Shown here piece by piece: positions 23,161-32,504 of a DNA stretch of 64,000 nucleotides. The notes under the pieces were generated by a model. That model searched no databases and was not told the origin of the DNA. It was given only the letters and a program-made list of their open reading frames with translations. Location: the NCBI RefSeq assembly GCF_000695795.1, contig NZ_JNCA01000021.1, positions 62,001 to 126,000 of the forward strand, given 5' to 3'. The stretch comes from Flavobacterium seoulense (GTDB lineage Bacteria; Bacteroidota; Bacteroidia; Flavobacteriales; Flavobacteriaceae). Both the position numbers and the translations under genes were made by a program. How positions within the stretch are numbered: the stretch's first letter is position 1; every line of letters starts with the position of its first letter.

Positions 23161-26100
23161 ATGGATAAAAAAATCTACTCTTTTTTGTTTTCTACACGCT
23201 TAATGGCTTTTCTGTTTATAGCTTTTGCTGTAGCCATGGCAACAGGAACTTTCATCGAAAGTAAATACAATACTGATACCGCCCGAATCTGGATTTACAA
23301 TACCTGGTGGTTTGAAGGAATTATGGTGGTTTTTATGCTTAATTTCTTTGGAAATATTAAGAGATATCAGTTATTAAAAAAAGAAAAATGGGCTACTTTA
23401 TTACTGCATTTGGCTTTTATTTTTATTCTTCTGGGTGCTTTTATCACCCGATATATCAGTTATGAAGGCGTAATGCCTATTCGCGAAGGCGCAGCTGAAA
23501 ATCAATTTTATTCAGATAAAACCTTTCTGTCTGTTTTTGTAGATGGTGAATATAAGGGCGAAATGAAACGCCGTGTTTTTGAAAGACCACTATTGCTTTC
23601 GCCTGTAACCAATAATAATTTCACTGTTTCCGGACAATTTGCCGATACTCCGTTTGAAGTAAAATACAAAAACTTTATTATGGGAGCTAAGGAATATGTA
23701 AAACCTGATGCTAACGGAATTTTATACATGAAATTAGTCGAAGCCGGAAGTGGCGGACGTGAAGAACATTTCCTGAAAGAAGGCGAAGTTCAGAACATTC
23801 ACAACGTTCTTTTTGCTTTAAACAAACCTACTGACGGTGCTATCAATATTAATTTTGACGGAAAAGAGTATACTATTCAAACACCATTTGAAGGTAATTT
23901 TATGCGAATGGCTGATAAGTTACAGGGTGGCGTTGAAAAAGATAAAGTACAGCCGTTAATGATGCGTTCGTTATACAGCATTGGCGATATCCGAATTGTT
24001 TTCCCTGATCCAGCCGTAAAAGGAGTTATCGAATACGAATCGAATAATGATTACAAAGCTAAAACGCATGAAGATGCTTTAGTGCTAACCGTTAAAGCCG
24101 AAGGACAGGAAAAAGAAGTGGTTCTTTTAGGTTCTAAAGGAAAAACAGGCGAACCAAAAACTGTCAAAATTGGTAACATCGAATATTCTTTATTCTACGG
24201 CAGTAAAGCTTATGTTTTGCCTTTCAAAATCCAGTTAAACGATTTTATTGCACAAAAATATCCTGGAACAGAGAAAAGTTATTCTTCATTTGAAAGTAAA
24301 GTAACAGTTCAGGATTCGGCAGAAAAACCATTCGATGCCCGAATTTATATGAATCACGTTTTGGATCATAAAGGTTATCGTTTTTTCCAGTCATCATTTG
24401 ACCCTGACGAAAAAGGAACTGTACTTTCTGTAAATCATGATTTCTGGGGAACAAACATTACTTATGCAGGTTACTTTTTATTATTCTTTTCTTTAATGGC
24501 AATCATGTTTACCAAGCATTCTCGTTTTGCCGATTTAAAACGAAAATTAGAAATCGTAAAAACTAAAAAAGAAAAATTAATTCCCTTTTTAGTTTTATTG
24601 CTAAGCTTAAATGGTTTTGCACAAACACAGGAACACGACCATGATCATGAAGGTCACGACCACAACCATGAACATACAGAACAAGAACACAATCATAATC
24701 ACGATCATAATCACACACACACTGCTGAACCGGCAAAAGCAGGAAAAATGCCTGCAAGAGTGGCGCCTACTGAAAAACAAATTGATTCATTAATCAACAA
24801 ATACAAGATTTCTGAAAAACATGCAGCTCAGTTTGGTCGTTTAATTATTCAGGATGCCGGCGGAAGAATGAAACCTATCAATACTTTTTCGTCTGAATTG
24901 TTGCGAAAAGTAAGCCATGCCAATGAATACAAAGGCATGAATTCTGATCAGGTATTTTTATCGATTTCACAATATGCACAATTTTGGATTGAAGTTCCTT
25001 TAATTTACATCAAAAGCGGAAACGACAGTATCCGAAAAATTATTGGTATTGATTCTAAAGCAAAATATGCTCCTTTTATCTCCTTTTTTGACGGACAAGG
25101 AAACTATAAATTATCTCCTTATCTAGAAGCTGCTTATAAGGCTGCAAATCCAAATCAGTTTGAAAAAGACTTTGTGGAAACAGACAAAAAAGTCAACTTA
25201 ATGGAATCGGCTTTAAGCGGAAATATTTTGAAAATTTTCCCAATTCCGGGTGACGCTAATAACAAATGGATTTCGATTAATGAACTGGCAACTTCAGGCT
25301 TAAAAGGAATGGATTCTACTTACACTAAGAGTGTTTTACCATTGTACTTTGGTTCGTTAACCAATGCTGCTGTTTCTGGAGATTATAAAAATTCAGATGA
25401 ATTACTAGAAAGTATTCACGGTTTCCAAAAGAAATTTGGAGAAAAAGTATTGCCTTCAGAAGACAAAGTAGATTTAGAAATTTTATACAACAAATACGAT
25501 GTTTTCCAAAAATTGCCTTATTGGTATTTAACTGCGGCAATTTTGATGCTTCTATTTACCATCCTAAAAATATTCAAAGAAGGAAAAACTTTGAATTATT
25601 TGGTTAACGGAATGCATATTGTTATCGGATTATTATTTGCATTACATACTTTGGGATTAATTGCACGTTGGTACATTTCAGGTCACGCGCCATGGAGTAA
25701 TGCTTATGAATCGATTGTATATGTTTCTTGGGCAACAATGTTCTTTGGTTTGGCTTTCGATATCAAATCAAAACTAACGGTAGCATCCTCTGCTTTTGTA
25801 ACGGCTATGATTTTAATGGCTGCTTACATGAACTGGATTGATCCGGAAATTGCTAATCTTCAGCCTGTTCTTAATTCGTACTGGTTAATGATTCACGTTG
25901 CGGTAATTGTAGCAAGTTACGGGCCGTTTGCATTAGGATTTATACTTGGTTTTGTATCCTTGTTGCTAATCTTTTTTACTAACGAAAAGAACAAAACTAA
26001 AATGGATTTGAATATCCAGGAAATCACTTATATCAACGAAATGTCATTAACCATTGGATTGATTATGTTGACTATTGGAAACTTCCTGGGTGGACAATGG

Positions 26101-26427
26101 GCTAATGAAAGCTGGGGACGTTACTGGGGTTGGGATCCAAAAGAAACCTGGGCATTAATTAGTATTATGGTCTATGCTTTTGTAATTCACGCTCGTTTTG
26201 TACCTGCTTTAAGAGGAAAATGGGTTTTCAACCTAATGAGTATGTTTGCTTTTATTTCGATTTTATTTACTTATTACGGAGTAAATTTCCACCTAGTAGG
26301 ATTACATTCGTATGCAAGTGGTGAAGCACATTCATTGAACTGGATTTATTATTCACTAGGCGGAATTGCTTTACTAGGAGCCATAACTTATCCAAAATAC
26401 AAAAAACATTACAAGAAAAAACAGTAA
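23161..26427 (+). CDS. ccsBA: Fused cytochrome c biogenesis protein CcsBA (System II) with His-rich insert
   Basis: A 1088-residue inner-membrane haem lyase that exports haem and attaches it to CxxCH motifs of apocytochromes c in the periplasm. Residues 1-470 are the ResB/CcsB part, with helices near 11-30, 45-62, 75-95 and 438-460. Residues 780-1080 are CcsA, with the WWD haem-handling motif WGRYWGWDPKETW near 990 and conserved histidines in nearby helices. Between them, hydrophobic residues 473-490 (LIPFLVLLLSLNGFAQ) lead into a stretch with 13 histidines among about 32 residues (HDHDHEGHDHNHEH and so on), a likely metal or haem-binding segment. The c-type subunits of the cbb3 oxidase at 61-64 kb are likely clients. 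Confidence 0.93.
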   Translation: MDKKIYSFLFSTRLMAFLFIAFAVAMATGTFIESKYNTDTARIWIYNTWWFEGIMVVFMLNFFGNIKRYQLLKKEKWATLLLHLAFIFILLGAFITRYISYEGVMPIREGAAENQFYSDKTFLSVFVDGEYKGEMKRRVFERPLLLSPVTNNNFTVSGQFADTPFEVKYKNFIMGAKEYVKPDANGILYMKLVEAGSGGREEHFLKEGEVQNIHNVLFALNKPTDGAININFDGKEYTIQTPFEGNFMRMADKLQGGVEKDKVQPLMMRSLYSIGDIRIVFPDPAVKGVIEYESNNDYKAKTHEDALVLTVKAEGQEKEVVLLGSKGKTGEPKTVKIGNIEYSLFYGSKAYVLPFKIQLNDFIAQKYPGTEKSYSSFESKVTVQDSAEKPFDARIYMNHVLDHKGYRFFQSSFDPDEKGTVLSVNHDFWGTNITYAGYFLLFFSLMAIMFTKHSRFADLKRKLEIVKTKKEKLIPFLVLLLSLNGFAQTQEHDHDHEGHDHNHEHTEQEHNHNHDHNHTHTAEPAKAGKMPARVAPTEKQIDSLINKYKISEKHAAQFGRLIIQDAGGRMKPINTFSSELLRKVSHANEYKGMNSDQVFLSISQYAQFWIEVPLIYIKSGNDSIRKIIGIDSKAKYAPFISFFDGQGNYKLSPYLEAAYKAANPNQFEKDFVETDKKVNLMESALSGNILKIFPIPGDANNKWISINELATSGLKGMDSTYTKSVLPLYFGSLTNAAVSGDYKNSDELLESIHGFQKKFGEKVLPSEDKVDLEILYNKYDVFQKLPYWYLTAAILMLLFTILKIFKEGKTLNYLVNGMHIVIGLLFALHTLGLIARWYISGHAPWSNAYESIVYVSWATMFFGLAFDIKSKLTVASSAFVTAMILMAAYMNWIDPEIANLQPVLNSYWLMIHVAVIVASYGPFALGFILGFVSLLLIFFTNEKNKTKMDLNIQEITYINEMSLTIGLIMLTIGNFLGGQWANESWGRYWGWDPKETWALISIMVYAFVIHARFVPALRGKWVFNLMSMFAFISILFTYYGVNFHLVGLHSYASGEAHSLNWIYYSLGGIALLGAITYPKYKKHYKKKQ

Positions 26428-26596
26428 ATGATGTCATTCGTTTTTTAGTCAAATGCAAATCAATCCATTTGATTATCAAACTATAATAATACATCATTAT
26501 CTACCGTTACATTTGCCACAGCATACATTGATTTTCATAGATTAATTTCTTGATATCATTGTAAACTGTGGCTAATTTTTTTGTTAATTTTACGCT

Positions 26597-27370
26597 ATGA
26601 TTAAAGTAAGTATTATTGGCTCGGGAAATGTAGCGCAACAGCTGATTACTACATTTCAAAACCCTGAAAAATCAGGAAACGAAATAGAATTGGTTCAGGT
26701 TTTTTCCCGAAAAAAGGAAAGCCTCAGCCACCTACTCCGTCCAGAACAAATTATCGATAATTTAGACGATTTACAGGAAGTAGATTTATACATTATTGCC
26801 GTGTCTGATGATGCTATCGAAAGTATTTCGACTGCACTTCCGTTCAAAAACAGATTAGTTGTACATACTTCTGGAAGTACTAATCTGAGTATTTTGAATG
26901 ATAATAATCGAAAAGGCGTTTTCTATCCCTTACAAACTTTTTCGAAGTCAAAAGCAGTCGATTTCAAACAGATTCCTATTTGCTTAGAAGCCGAAAATGC
27001 ACCCGATTATCAGGTATTAGACAAAGTAGCCAAAACAATTTCAGATAAAGTACAGGCAATAAATTCTGAGCAGCGAAAAGCCTTGCACGTAGCGGCAGTT
27101 TTTGTCAATAATTTTACAAATCATCTGTATGCAATTGGCAACGAAATTTGTACTGAAAACCAAATTCCGTTTGACATCTTAAAGCCTTTGATGTACGAAA
27201 CAATAGAGAAACTGTCAACGCTCTCTCCTACCGAAGCACAAACAGGACCGGCCATCAGGAATGATCAAAAAACCATTGCTGCTCATGAAGCTTTTTTAAA
27301 AAATGACAATCAATTACACTTATATAAAACACTAACACAATCGATTCAAGAGAATGGCAAAAAGTTATAA
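26597..27370 (+). CDS. Rossmann-like/DUF2520 protein
   Basis: A 257-residue protein with an N-terminal NAD(P)-binding Rossmann domain (MIKVSIIGSGNVAQQL) and a C-terminal all-helical DUF2520 domain (KALHVAAVFVNNFTNHLYAI), an arrangement like pyrroline-5-carboxylate reductase and ketopantoate reductase relatives. It probably is a cytoplasmic dehydrogenase, but no substrate is established. Its last 17 bases overlap kdsC, so it is translated within the same operon, which continues to UbiA, Maf and MscS genes. This order looks like a flavobacterial core cluster. Confidence 0.85.
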   Translation: MIKVSIIGSGNVAQQLITTFQNPEKSGNEIELVQVFSRKKESLSHLLRPEQIIDNLDDLQEVDLYIIAVSDDAIESISTALPFKNRLVVHTSGSTNLSILNDNNRKGVFYPLQTFSKSKAVDFKQIPICLEAENAPDYQVLDKVAKTISDKVQAINSEQRKALHVAAVFVNNFTNHLYAIGNEICTENQIPFDILKPLMYETIEKLSTLSPTEAQTGPAIRNDQKTIAAHEAFLKNDNQLHLYKTLTQSIQENGKKL

Positions 27371-27881
27371 AGAGATAATGAACGACATTACCACATTTAT
27401 TTTTGATGTGGATGGCGTATTAACAGATGGTTCTGTATTTGTAAACAATGATGGCGAAATGCTGAGAACCATGAATATTCGCGATGGTTATGCCTTAAAA
27501 ACTGCCGTAGATAGCGGTTATAATGTGTGCGTTATTTCGGGAGGAAGTAATGAAGGTGTTCGTATCCGTTTAAGAAATCTCGGAATTAAAAATATCCATT
27601 TAGGAACTCCGGATAAAGTAGAAACTTTTGACGAATACATTGATATTCACCAAATCAAGCAGGAGCAAATTTTATATATGGGCGACGATATTCCTGATTA
27701 TGAAGTAATGAAATTAGTTGCTTTGCCTACTTGTCCTCAAGATGCCTGTCCTGAAATCAAAGGAATTTCTAAATATATTTCGCATAAAAATGGAGGAAAA
27801 GGCGCGGTTCGTGATGTAATCGAACAGGTGATGAAAGTACAAGGAAAATGGATGGAAAATTTTAACGCAAAATACGATTAA
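27354..27881 (+). CDS. kdsC: KDO-8-phosphate phosphatase-like HAD enzyme
   Basis: A 175-residue HAD-family phosphatase of the KdsC type, which releases phosphate from 3-deoxy-D-manno-octulosonate 8-phosphate in lipopolysaccharide biosynthesis. Motif I is FDVDGVLTDG with both aspartates, motif II lies in CVISGGSNEG, and the late acidic motif is MGDDIPDYEV. There is no cap domain, as is normal for the tetrameric C0 KdsC group. The ATG at 27354 overlaps the DUF2520 gene by 17 bases; an internal ATG at 27378 would be shorter by eight residues. Confidence 0.87.
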   Translation: MAKSYKEIMNDITTFIFDVDGVLTDGSVFVNNDGEMLRTMNIRDGYALKTAVDSGYNVCVISGGSNEGVRIRLRNLGIKNIHLGTPDKVETFDEYIDIHQIKQEQILYMGDDIPDYEVMKLVALPTCPQDACPEIKGISKYISHKNGGKGAVRDVIEQVMKVQGKWMENFNAKYD

Positions 27882-27981
27882 AGTGAGAAGTTAAAAGTTA
27901 GAAGATGGAAGTTTCTTTACTTTGTGTTTAATCTAACTTACTACTCCTAACTTTTAACTTCCCACTTCTAACCTCTAACTT
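27881..27981. repeat. Intergenic GTTAGAA-type inverted repeat
   Basis: GAGAAGTTAAAAGTTAGAAG (27885-27904) is the near-complement (18 of 20) of 27944-27963. Further ACTTCTAACCTCTAACTT words follow, ending 3 bases before the UbiA ATG. It occupies nearly the whole gap between kdsC and the UbiA gene inside an apparent operon. Confidence 0.75.
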
Positions 27982-27984
27982 AAA

Positions 27985-28905
27985 ATGCTAAACCTAATTC
28001 GTTACAAAAACCTGTTAATGCTCGCTTTTATGCAGCTATTATTCAGGTATGGCTTTTTGAAATTACAAAAAATAGATTTGGCTCTAGCCGACTGGCAGTA
28101 CGGATTATTAGTTTTAAGTACCATTTTAATCGCTGCTGCAGGATATGTTATCAATGATATTTTTGATCAGCAAACAGACCAAATCAACAAGCCAAATAAA
28201 GTAATTGTAGGTAAAAGTATTTCAGAAACCAAAGCCTATAATATCTATGCGTTTTTAAACGTTAGCGGTGTAGCCATTGGATTTTATTTAGCAAATGTAA
28301 TCATGCGGCCCAATTTTGCCGCCATCTTTGTTCTAATAGCTGCAATACTTTATATTTATGCTACAAGTTTAAAACAAATGCTGCTTATTGGTAATCTTGT
28401 AGTGGCATTATTATTGGCTTTAAGTGTTGTAATCATTGGGATATTCGATATTTTCCCAGCGACAGATACAGCAAATCAGGATGTAATGGCAGGATTATTT
28501 TCGATACTTTTAGACTATGCTATTTTTGCTTTTATGATTAATTTTTTACGCGAAATAGTAAAAGATTTAGAAGATTTTGATGGCGATAACAAACAAGGAA
28601 TGCGAACACTCGCTATTGTTTTAGGAATCTCAAAAACTACCAAACTCGTTTTTATCCTTAATTTTGCCCCTATAATTGCATTATTGTATTATATTAATAG
28701 TTACTTGGTGCCAAATCATTTAATTGCTGCCACCATTTACAGTTTGTTATTTGTTTTAGGACCATTGCTCTATTTTAGTATAAAACTCTGGACAGCAGCA
28801 ACAAAAAACAATTTTACTATTTTAAGTAAAGTCTTAAAATGGATTTTATTTTTTGGAATACTATCTATTCTAATTATCTCTTTAAATATTAAATACCATG
28901 CTTAG
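27985..28905 (+). CDS. UbiA-family prenyltransferase
   Basis: A 306-residue inner-membrane protein with about nine hydrophobic helices and two aspartate-rich prenyl-diphosphate motifs: NDIFDQQTDQINKPNK near residue 58 and KDLEDFDGDNKQGMRT near 192. UbiA enzymes transfer isoprenyl chains to aromatic or glycerol-phosphate acceptors. The flavobacterial branch is commonly labelled geranylgeranylglycerol-phosphate geranylgeranyltransferase, but the acceptor here is not proven. It lies between kdsC and maf, and the maf ATG overlaps its end by 8 bases, indicating translational coupling. Confidence 0.87.
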   Translation: MLNLIRYKNLLMLAFMQLLFRYGFLKLQKIDLALADWQYGLLVLSTILIAAAGYVINDIFDQQTDQINKPNKVIVGKSISETKAYNIYAFLNVSGVAIGFYLANVIMRPNFAAIFVLIAAILYIYATSLKQMLLIGNLVVALLLALSVVIIGIFDIFPATDTANQDVMAGLFSILLDYAIFAFMINFLREIVKDLEDFDGDNKQGMRTLAIVLGISKTTKLVFILNFAPIIALLYYINSYLVPNHLIAATIYSLLFVLGPLLYFSIKLWTAATKNNFTILSKVLKWILFFGILSILIISLNIKYHA

Positions 28906-29482
28906 AAATAAATTAAAAGATTATAAAATTATATTAGCTTCGGGTTCTCCAAGAAGACAACAATTTTTCAAAGATTTAGACATCGATTTTGAAATTCGAT
29001 TAAAAGAAATCGAAGAAATATTTCCAGCGGAATTAAAACGAGAAGCCATTACCAACTATTTAGCCGAATTAAAAGCCAGCGCTTTTGATGGAGAATTAAG
29101 CGAAAACGAAATTCTGGTTACGAGCGATACTTTGGTTTGGCATAATGAAAAAGCAGTTGGTAAACCAAAAGATAAAGAAGATGCTTTTGCTATTTTAAAA
29201 TCATTATCGAATGCTACTCATGAAGTAATTACTTCGGTTTGTTTTAAAACTAATGTAAAGACAGAAGTATTATCCGAAATAACCAAAGTTACTTTTAATG
29301 AACTGACGGACGAAGCCATTGATTATTACATTGAAAACTACAAACCTTTTGACAAAGCTGGCGCTTATGGCATTCAGGAATGGATTGGGTTTATTGGAGT
29401 AAAAAAAATAGAAGGCTCGTATGCTAATGTTATTGGGCTTCCGGTAGATAAAGTATATCAATATTTAAGTAACTTAGCATAA
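28898..29482 (+). CDS. maf: Maf-family nucleotide pyrophosphatase
   Basis: A 194-residue cytoplasmic Maf/YhdE-type enzyme that hydrolyses non-canonical or pyrimidine nucleoside triphosphates. The N-terminal ILASGSPRRQQFFKDL and the middle SDTLVWHNEKAVGKPKDKEDA segments carry the substrate- and metal-binding residues, and the late DKAGAYGIQEWIG is also typical. It overlaps the UbiA gene by 8 bases and is followed after 10 bases by the MscS-like gene, all on the same strand. Confidence 0.9.
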   Translation: MLRNKLKDYKIILASGSPRRQQFFKDLDIDFEIRLKEIEEIFPAELKREAITNYLAELKASAFDGELSENEILVTSDTLVWHNEKAVGKPKDKEDAFAILKSLSNATHEVITSVCFKTNVKTEVLSEITKVTFNELTDEAIDYYIENYKPFDKAGAYGIQEWIGFIGVKKIEGSYANVIGLPVDKVYQYLSNLA

Positions 29483-29492
29483 AAACATAGCA

Positions 29493-30023
29493 ATGACTTT
29501 TTTTAAAGATTTTACAAACGAAATAATTATAAGTGGCGTAGTACTTATTGTACTCATGGTTTTACGCGTGATATCTACAAAAGTGGTGCATCGCTATGCG
29601 AAAACTTCGCACAAAATTGAATACCGCACAAATTTGGTTATTAAATACCTCCATTTACTTATCAATATTTTATCATTTATTGCGTTAGTTATAATTTGGG
29701 GAGTGAAAGTTAACGATATTTTTCTTGTAGTATCATCAACTGTAACCATCATTGGTGTTGCCATGGTGGCACAATGGTCTATTTTAAGCAATATTACCGC
29801 AGGAGTTATTTTGTTTTTTTCGTTTCCATTTAAAATTGGAGACAGTATAAAAATTCACGACAAAGATTTTCCAATTATTGGAGAAATAGAAGATATTGGC
29901 GCTTTTCATGTGGTAATAAAAACTATTGAAGGCGAAGAAGTCATTTACCCAAACAATCTTTTGTTCCAGAAAGGAATTTCTATTCTTCATAACTATCATG
30001 AAGAAAAAGAATTTACTGATTAA
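29493..30023 (+). CDS. Short MscS-family mechanosensitive channel protein
   Basis: A 176-residue inner-membrane protein with two N-terminal hydrophobic helices and the pore-lining helix followed by the MscS beta domain: MVAQWSILSNITAGVILFFS, then FPFKIGDSIKI, the family signature, and VVIKTIEGEEVIYPNN. The large C-terminal vestibule domain of classical MscS (about 286 residues in E. coli) is absent. The protein should release osmolytes on hypo-osmotic shock, although the missing cage could alter gating. It ends the operon that begins with the DUF2520 gene. Confidence 0.85.
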   Translation: MTFFKDFTNEIIISGVVLIVLMVLRVISTKVVHRYAKTSHKIEYRTNLVIKYLHLLINILSFIALVIIWGVKVNDIFLVVSSTVTIIGVAMVAQWSILSNITAGVILFFSFPFKIGDSIKIHDKDFPIIGEIEDIGAFHVVIKTIEGEEVIYPNNLLFQKGISILHNYHEEKEFTD

Positions 30024-30112
30024 CACTTAAGAAAAAGCTGTTTATTGAGTATTTATAGTAACTTTATAAAAGAGATATAAAAAAAGAGTATTTGTTTTAA
30101 AGCCATTTTTAA

Positions 30113-31957
30113 ATGTTATTTAGTCGTAAAATAATAGGTTTTCTTTTTGTACTCTTTTGTTATCAGTTTTCTTTTTCACAAAATAAACCTGTAGTAAAAG
30201 ACAGTACTTCGCTTCCTGCTATTTACAATCAGCGACAAAATAAAACGTCCAGATTTTTTCATCGTCTGGTATTTCGACCTACAAAAAGAAGCAAGCAAGT
30301 AAAAGAAAAGCCAATTACTCCAAAACATTTAGATGTAGAAGGTAAAATTATACGAAATATCCACATTGTTACTCTTGATCCTTTTGGGTATTCTGAAATC
30401 GATTCGACTAAAGTTCCTGATCGCTGGACCGAAAAAACAGGAAACTGGTTTCATCTTAAGTCAAAGCAATTTGCTATTAAAAACATATTGCTTTTTTCAA
30501 AAAACAAGCCTTATCACTTATTAGAAATAACAGAATCCGAACGTTTATTAAGAAGCCAAAACTTTATCAATAGAGCTCATATTAGCGAAAAATTAGTTTC
30601 TGCACAATCTGATTCTGTCGATGTTTACATTCGTGTTGTAGATTCCTGGAGCTCTGTTCCTAAATTCTCCATTTCAAGTTCAAGAACAGGACTTGGACTT
30701 AGGGAACGTAATTTTTTTGGAATAGGACATCAATTAGATTATTATTATTCTAATCGAAAAAGCGATAAACAAGATGCTCATAACATCAATTACTTAATTC
30801 CAAATATCAAGAATTCATTTGTTAGAACCCAATTAAGATATAACAATGACTTCGAAAATTACTATACCAAAGGAATTACCATCGAGCGTCCTTTTTATTC
30901 TCCATTAGCCAAATGGGCAGGAGGAATAATCCTTAATCAAAATTATATTAGAGATAGTATTCAGGATCAGAATAATACAATTATTCCTCAAAATGTTCCT
31001 AATAAATTTATTCCTCATGATGTAAAATTTGACACTCAGGATTTTTGGGTAGGCCGTGCTTTTCCTGTAATAAAATCAGATGCTGTTACTGAACGAACTA
31101 CTAATTTAATTACAACTCTGGGGTTTACCAATAAAAATTACAAAATCACTCCGCCAAAAGAATTAGATTCTATCGGCTTTTTTAGTTCTGAAAAAGTGAT
31201 TCTTGCTGGAGTAGGTATCAATACCAGACAATTTATTGAAGACCGTTACATTTTTAGAAACGGACAAACCGAAGACGTTCCCATAGGACGAATTTACGGA
31301 ATCACAGGAGGTTATCAATACAAAAATCAGATATGGCGTTCTTACATTGGAGCACAAATTTCTTTTGGGAACTATCATAAATGGGGCTTTTTAAGTACTA
31401 ATTTCGAAATAGGCACTTTCTTTAATCAATCAAAAACTGAACAAAGTACGATTCATTTTCAGGCCAATTATTTTACCAATCTTTTAGAAATAGGAAAATG
31501 GAAAATTAGACAATTTATCAAACCGCAGGCAATTATTGGATTTAACAGACAAAACAGTCAGGCAGATTTATTGACTATTAATGAAATTTACGGCATCAGA
31601 GGATTTAACAGTCCTACTTATGGTACACAAAAAATATTGCTCACTTTTCAAACGCAATCCTATGCTCCTAAAGAAATTTGGGGATTTCGTTTTAACCCCT
31701 ATTTCAATTATGCAATTGCAGTAATTGGTAACAGAAATAATCCAACAAATACCAATAAAACCTATTCTAAAATCGGAATTGGGTTACTCATTAATAATGA
31801 TTATTTGGTTTTTAGTTCTTTTCAGCTTTCGCTGTCTTACTACCCTACTATTCCTTTTATGGGCGATAATATTTTTAAAACAAATGCGTTTGAAACTACT
31901 GATTTCGGGTTTCAAAATTTTGAATTGGCACAGCCTAAAATTGTTCCTTTCAAATAA
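30113..31957 (+). CDS. Outer-membrane protein, probable Omp85/POTRA type
   Basis: A 614-residue exported protein with a signal peptide (hydrophobic 8-20, ending FSFSQ). Residues 85-180 resemble POTRA repeats (IIRNIHIVTLDPFGYSE; LLEITESERLLRSQNFIN; DSVDVYIRVVDSWSS). The remainder has alternating hydrophobic and aromatic strands consistent with a beta barrel related to BamA/TamA or Toc75-like assembly proteins. A basic, disordered-looking section (FRPTKRSKQVKEKPITP) precedes the POTRA part. It probably inserts or secretes proteins across the outer membrane, though the client is unknown. It stands 90 bases beyond the MscS-like gene. Confidence 0.6.
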   Translation: MLFSRKIIGFLFVLFCYQFSFSQNKPVVKDSTSLPAIYNQRQNKTSRFFHRLVFRPTKRSKQVKEKPITPKHLDVEGKIIRNIHIVTLDPFGYSEIDSTKVPDRWTEKTGNWFHLKSKQFAIKNILLFSKNKPYHLLEITESERLLRSQNFINRAHISEKLVSAQSDSVDVYIRVVDSWSSVPKFSISSSRTGLGLRERNFFGIGHQLDYYYSNRKSDKQDAHNINYLIPNIKNSFVRTQLRYNNDFENYYTKGITIERPFYSPLAKWAGGIILNQNYIRDSIQDQNNTIIPQNVPNKFIPHDVKFDTQDFWVGRAFPVIKSDAVTERTTNLITTLGFTNKNYKITPPKELDSIGFFSSEKVILAGVGINTRQFIEDRYIFRNGQTEDVPIGRIYGITGGYQYKNQIWRSYIGAQISFGNYHKWGFLSTNFEIGTFFNQSKTEQSTIHFQANYFTNLLEIGKWKIRQFIKPQAIIGFNRQNSQADLLTINEIYGIRGFNSPTYGTQKILLTFQTQSYAPKEIWGFRFNPYFNYAIAVIGNRNNPTNTNKTYSKIGIGLLINNDYLVFSSFQLSLSYYPTIPFMGDNIFKTNAFETTDFGFQNFELAQPKIVPFK

Positions 31958-32041
31958 AACCTATTACAGATTGATTAATCCATTATTAATCAGTATATTT
32001 ATGTATAAAAAATCAGGTTTTTTAATTTAAATTTTAAAAAT

Positions 32042-32350
32042 ATGAGAAAATTAAGCTTTTATTTCATGATTATGATGCTATCATTAATCGCATTACCAAT
32101 TAATACTTATGCAGCTGAAAAAAATCCTGCTGAAAATCCAAAAGAAGTTCCTGCCGAAGTGAGAACAATGCTCAATCGCCTGAACGAAATTAAAGAAATG
32201 GATAAGTCAAACTTATCTTCTTCTGAAAAAAAAGAACTCAGAACCGAAGTAAAAACTATTAAAAAAAATCTAAAAGCAACAGGACATGGTGTTTATTTAT
32301 CTGTAGGAGCTATAATTATCATCATTCTTTTATTGATTTTATTACTTTAA
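32042..32350 (+). CDS. Small exported protein with C-terminal membrane anchor
   Basis: A 102-residue protein with an N-terminal signal peptide (hydrophobic residues 7-20, ending TYAAE), a charged helical middle (ETVK-type residues 35-80, LNRLNEIKEMDKSNLSSSEK) and a C-terminal hydrophobic helix (SVGAIIIIILLLILLL, 87-102). It would face the periplasm with its tail in the inner membrane. The family is seen in Bacteroidota but has no known function to me. A hairpin terminator follows it. Confidence 0.7.
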   Translation: MRKLSFYFMIMMLSLIALPINTYAAEKNPAENPKEVPAEVRTMLNRLNEIKEMDKSNLSSSEKKELRTEVKTIKKNLKATGHGVYLSVGAIIIIILLLILLL

Positions 32351-32373
32351 AAATCAACAAGATAACTCTATCC

Positions 32374-32410
32374 AATAGCTCATTTACTTATTAATGAGCT
32401 ATTTTTTTTA
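32374..32410 (+). terminator. Hairpin terminator
   Basis: AATAGCTCATT (32374-32384) pairs with AATGAGCTATT (32393-32403), followed by a T-run. It ends the transcript of the small exported protein. Confidence 0.88.
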
Positions 32411-32437
32411 ACTCAAATCAAACATTCTACTATTTTT

Positions 32438-32454
32438 TTGGCACAATAATTGGC
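32438..32454 (+). promoter_or_regulatory. Sigma-54-like promoter of the first His/Tyr-rich protein gene
   Basis: TTGGCACAATAATTGGC contains TGGCAC at 32439-32444 and TTG at 32450-32452, with the two invariant G positions exactly 12 bases apart as in the -24/-12 RpoN consensus (TGGCAC-N5-TTGCW). The position after TTG is G rather than C, one deviation. It lies about 50 bases upstream of the ATG. The same pattern precedes the paralogue at 33637. Confidence 0.6.
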
Positions 32455-32504
32455 TTTCCGCTAATAAGATTAAAAATTTGAAAATACCTTAAAAAATAGA
32501 AATC

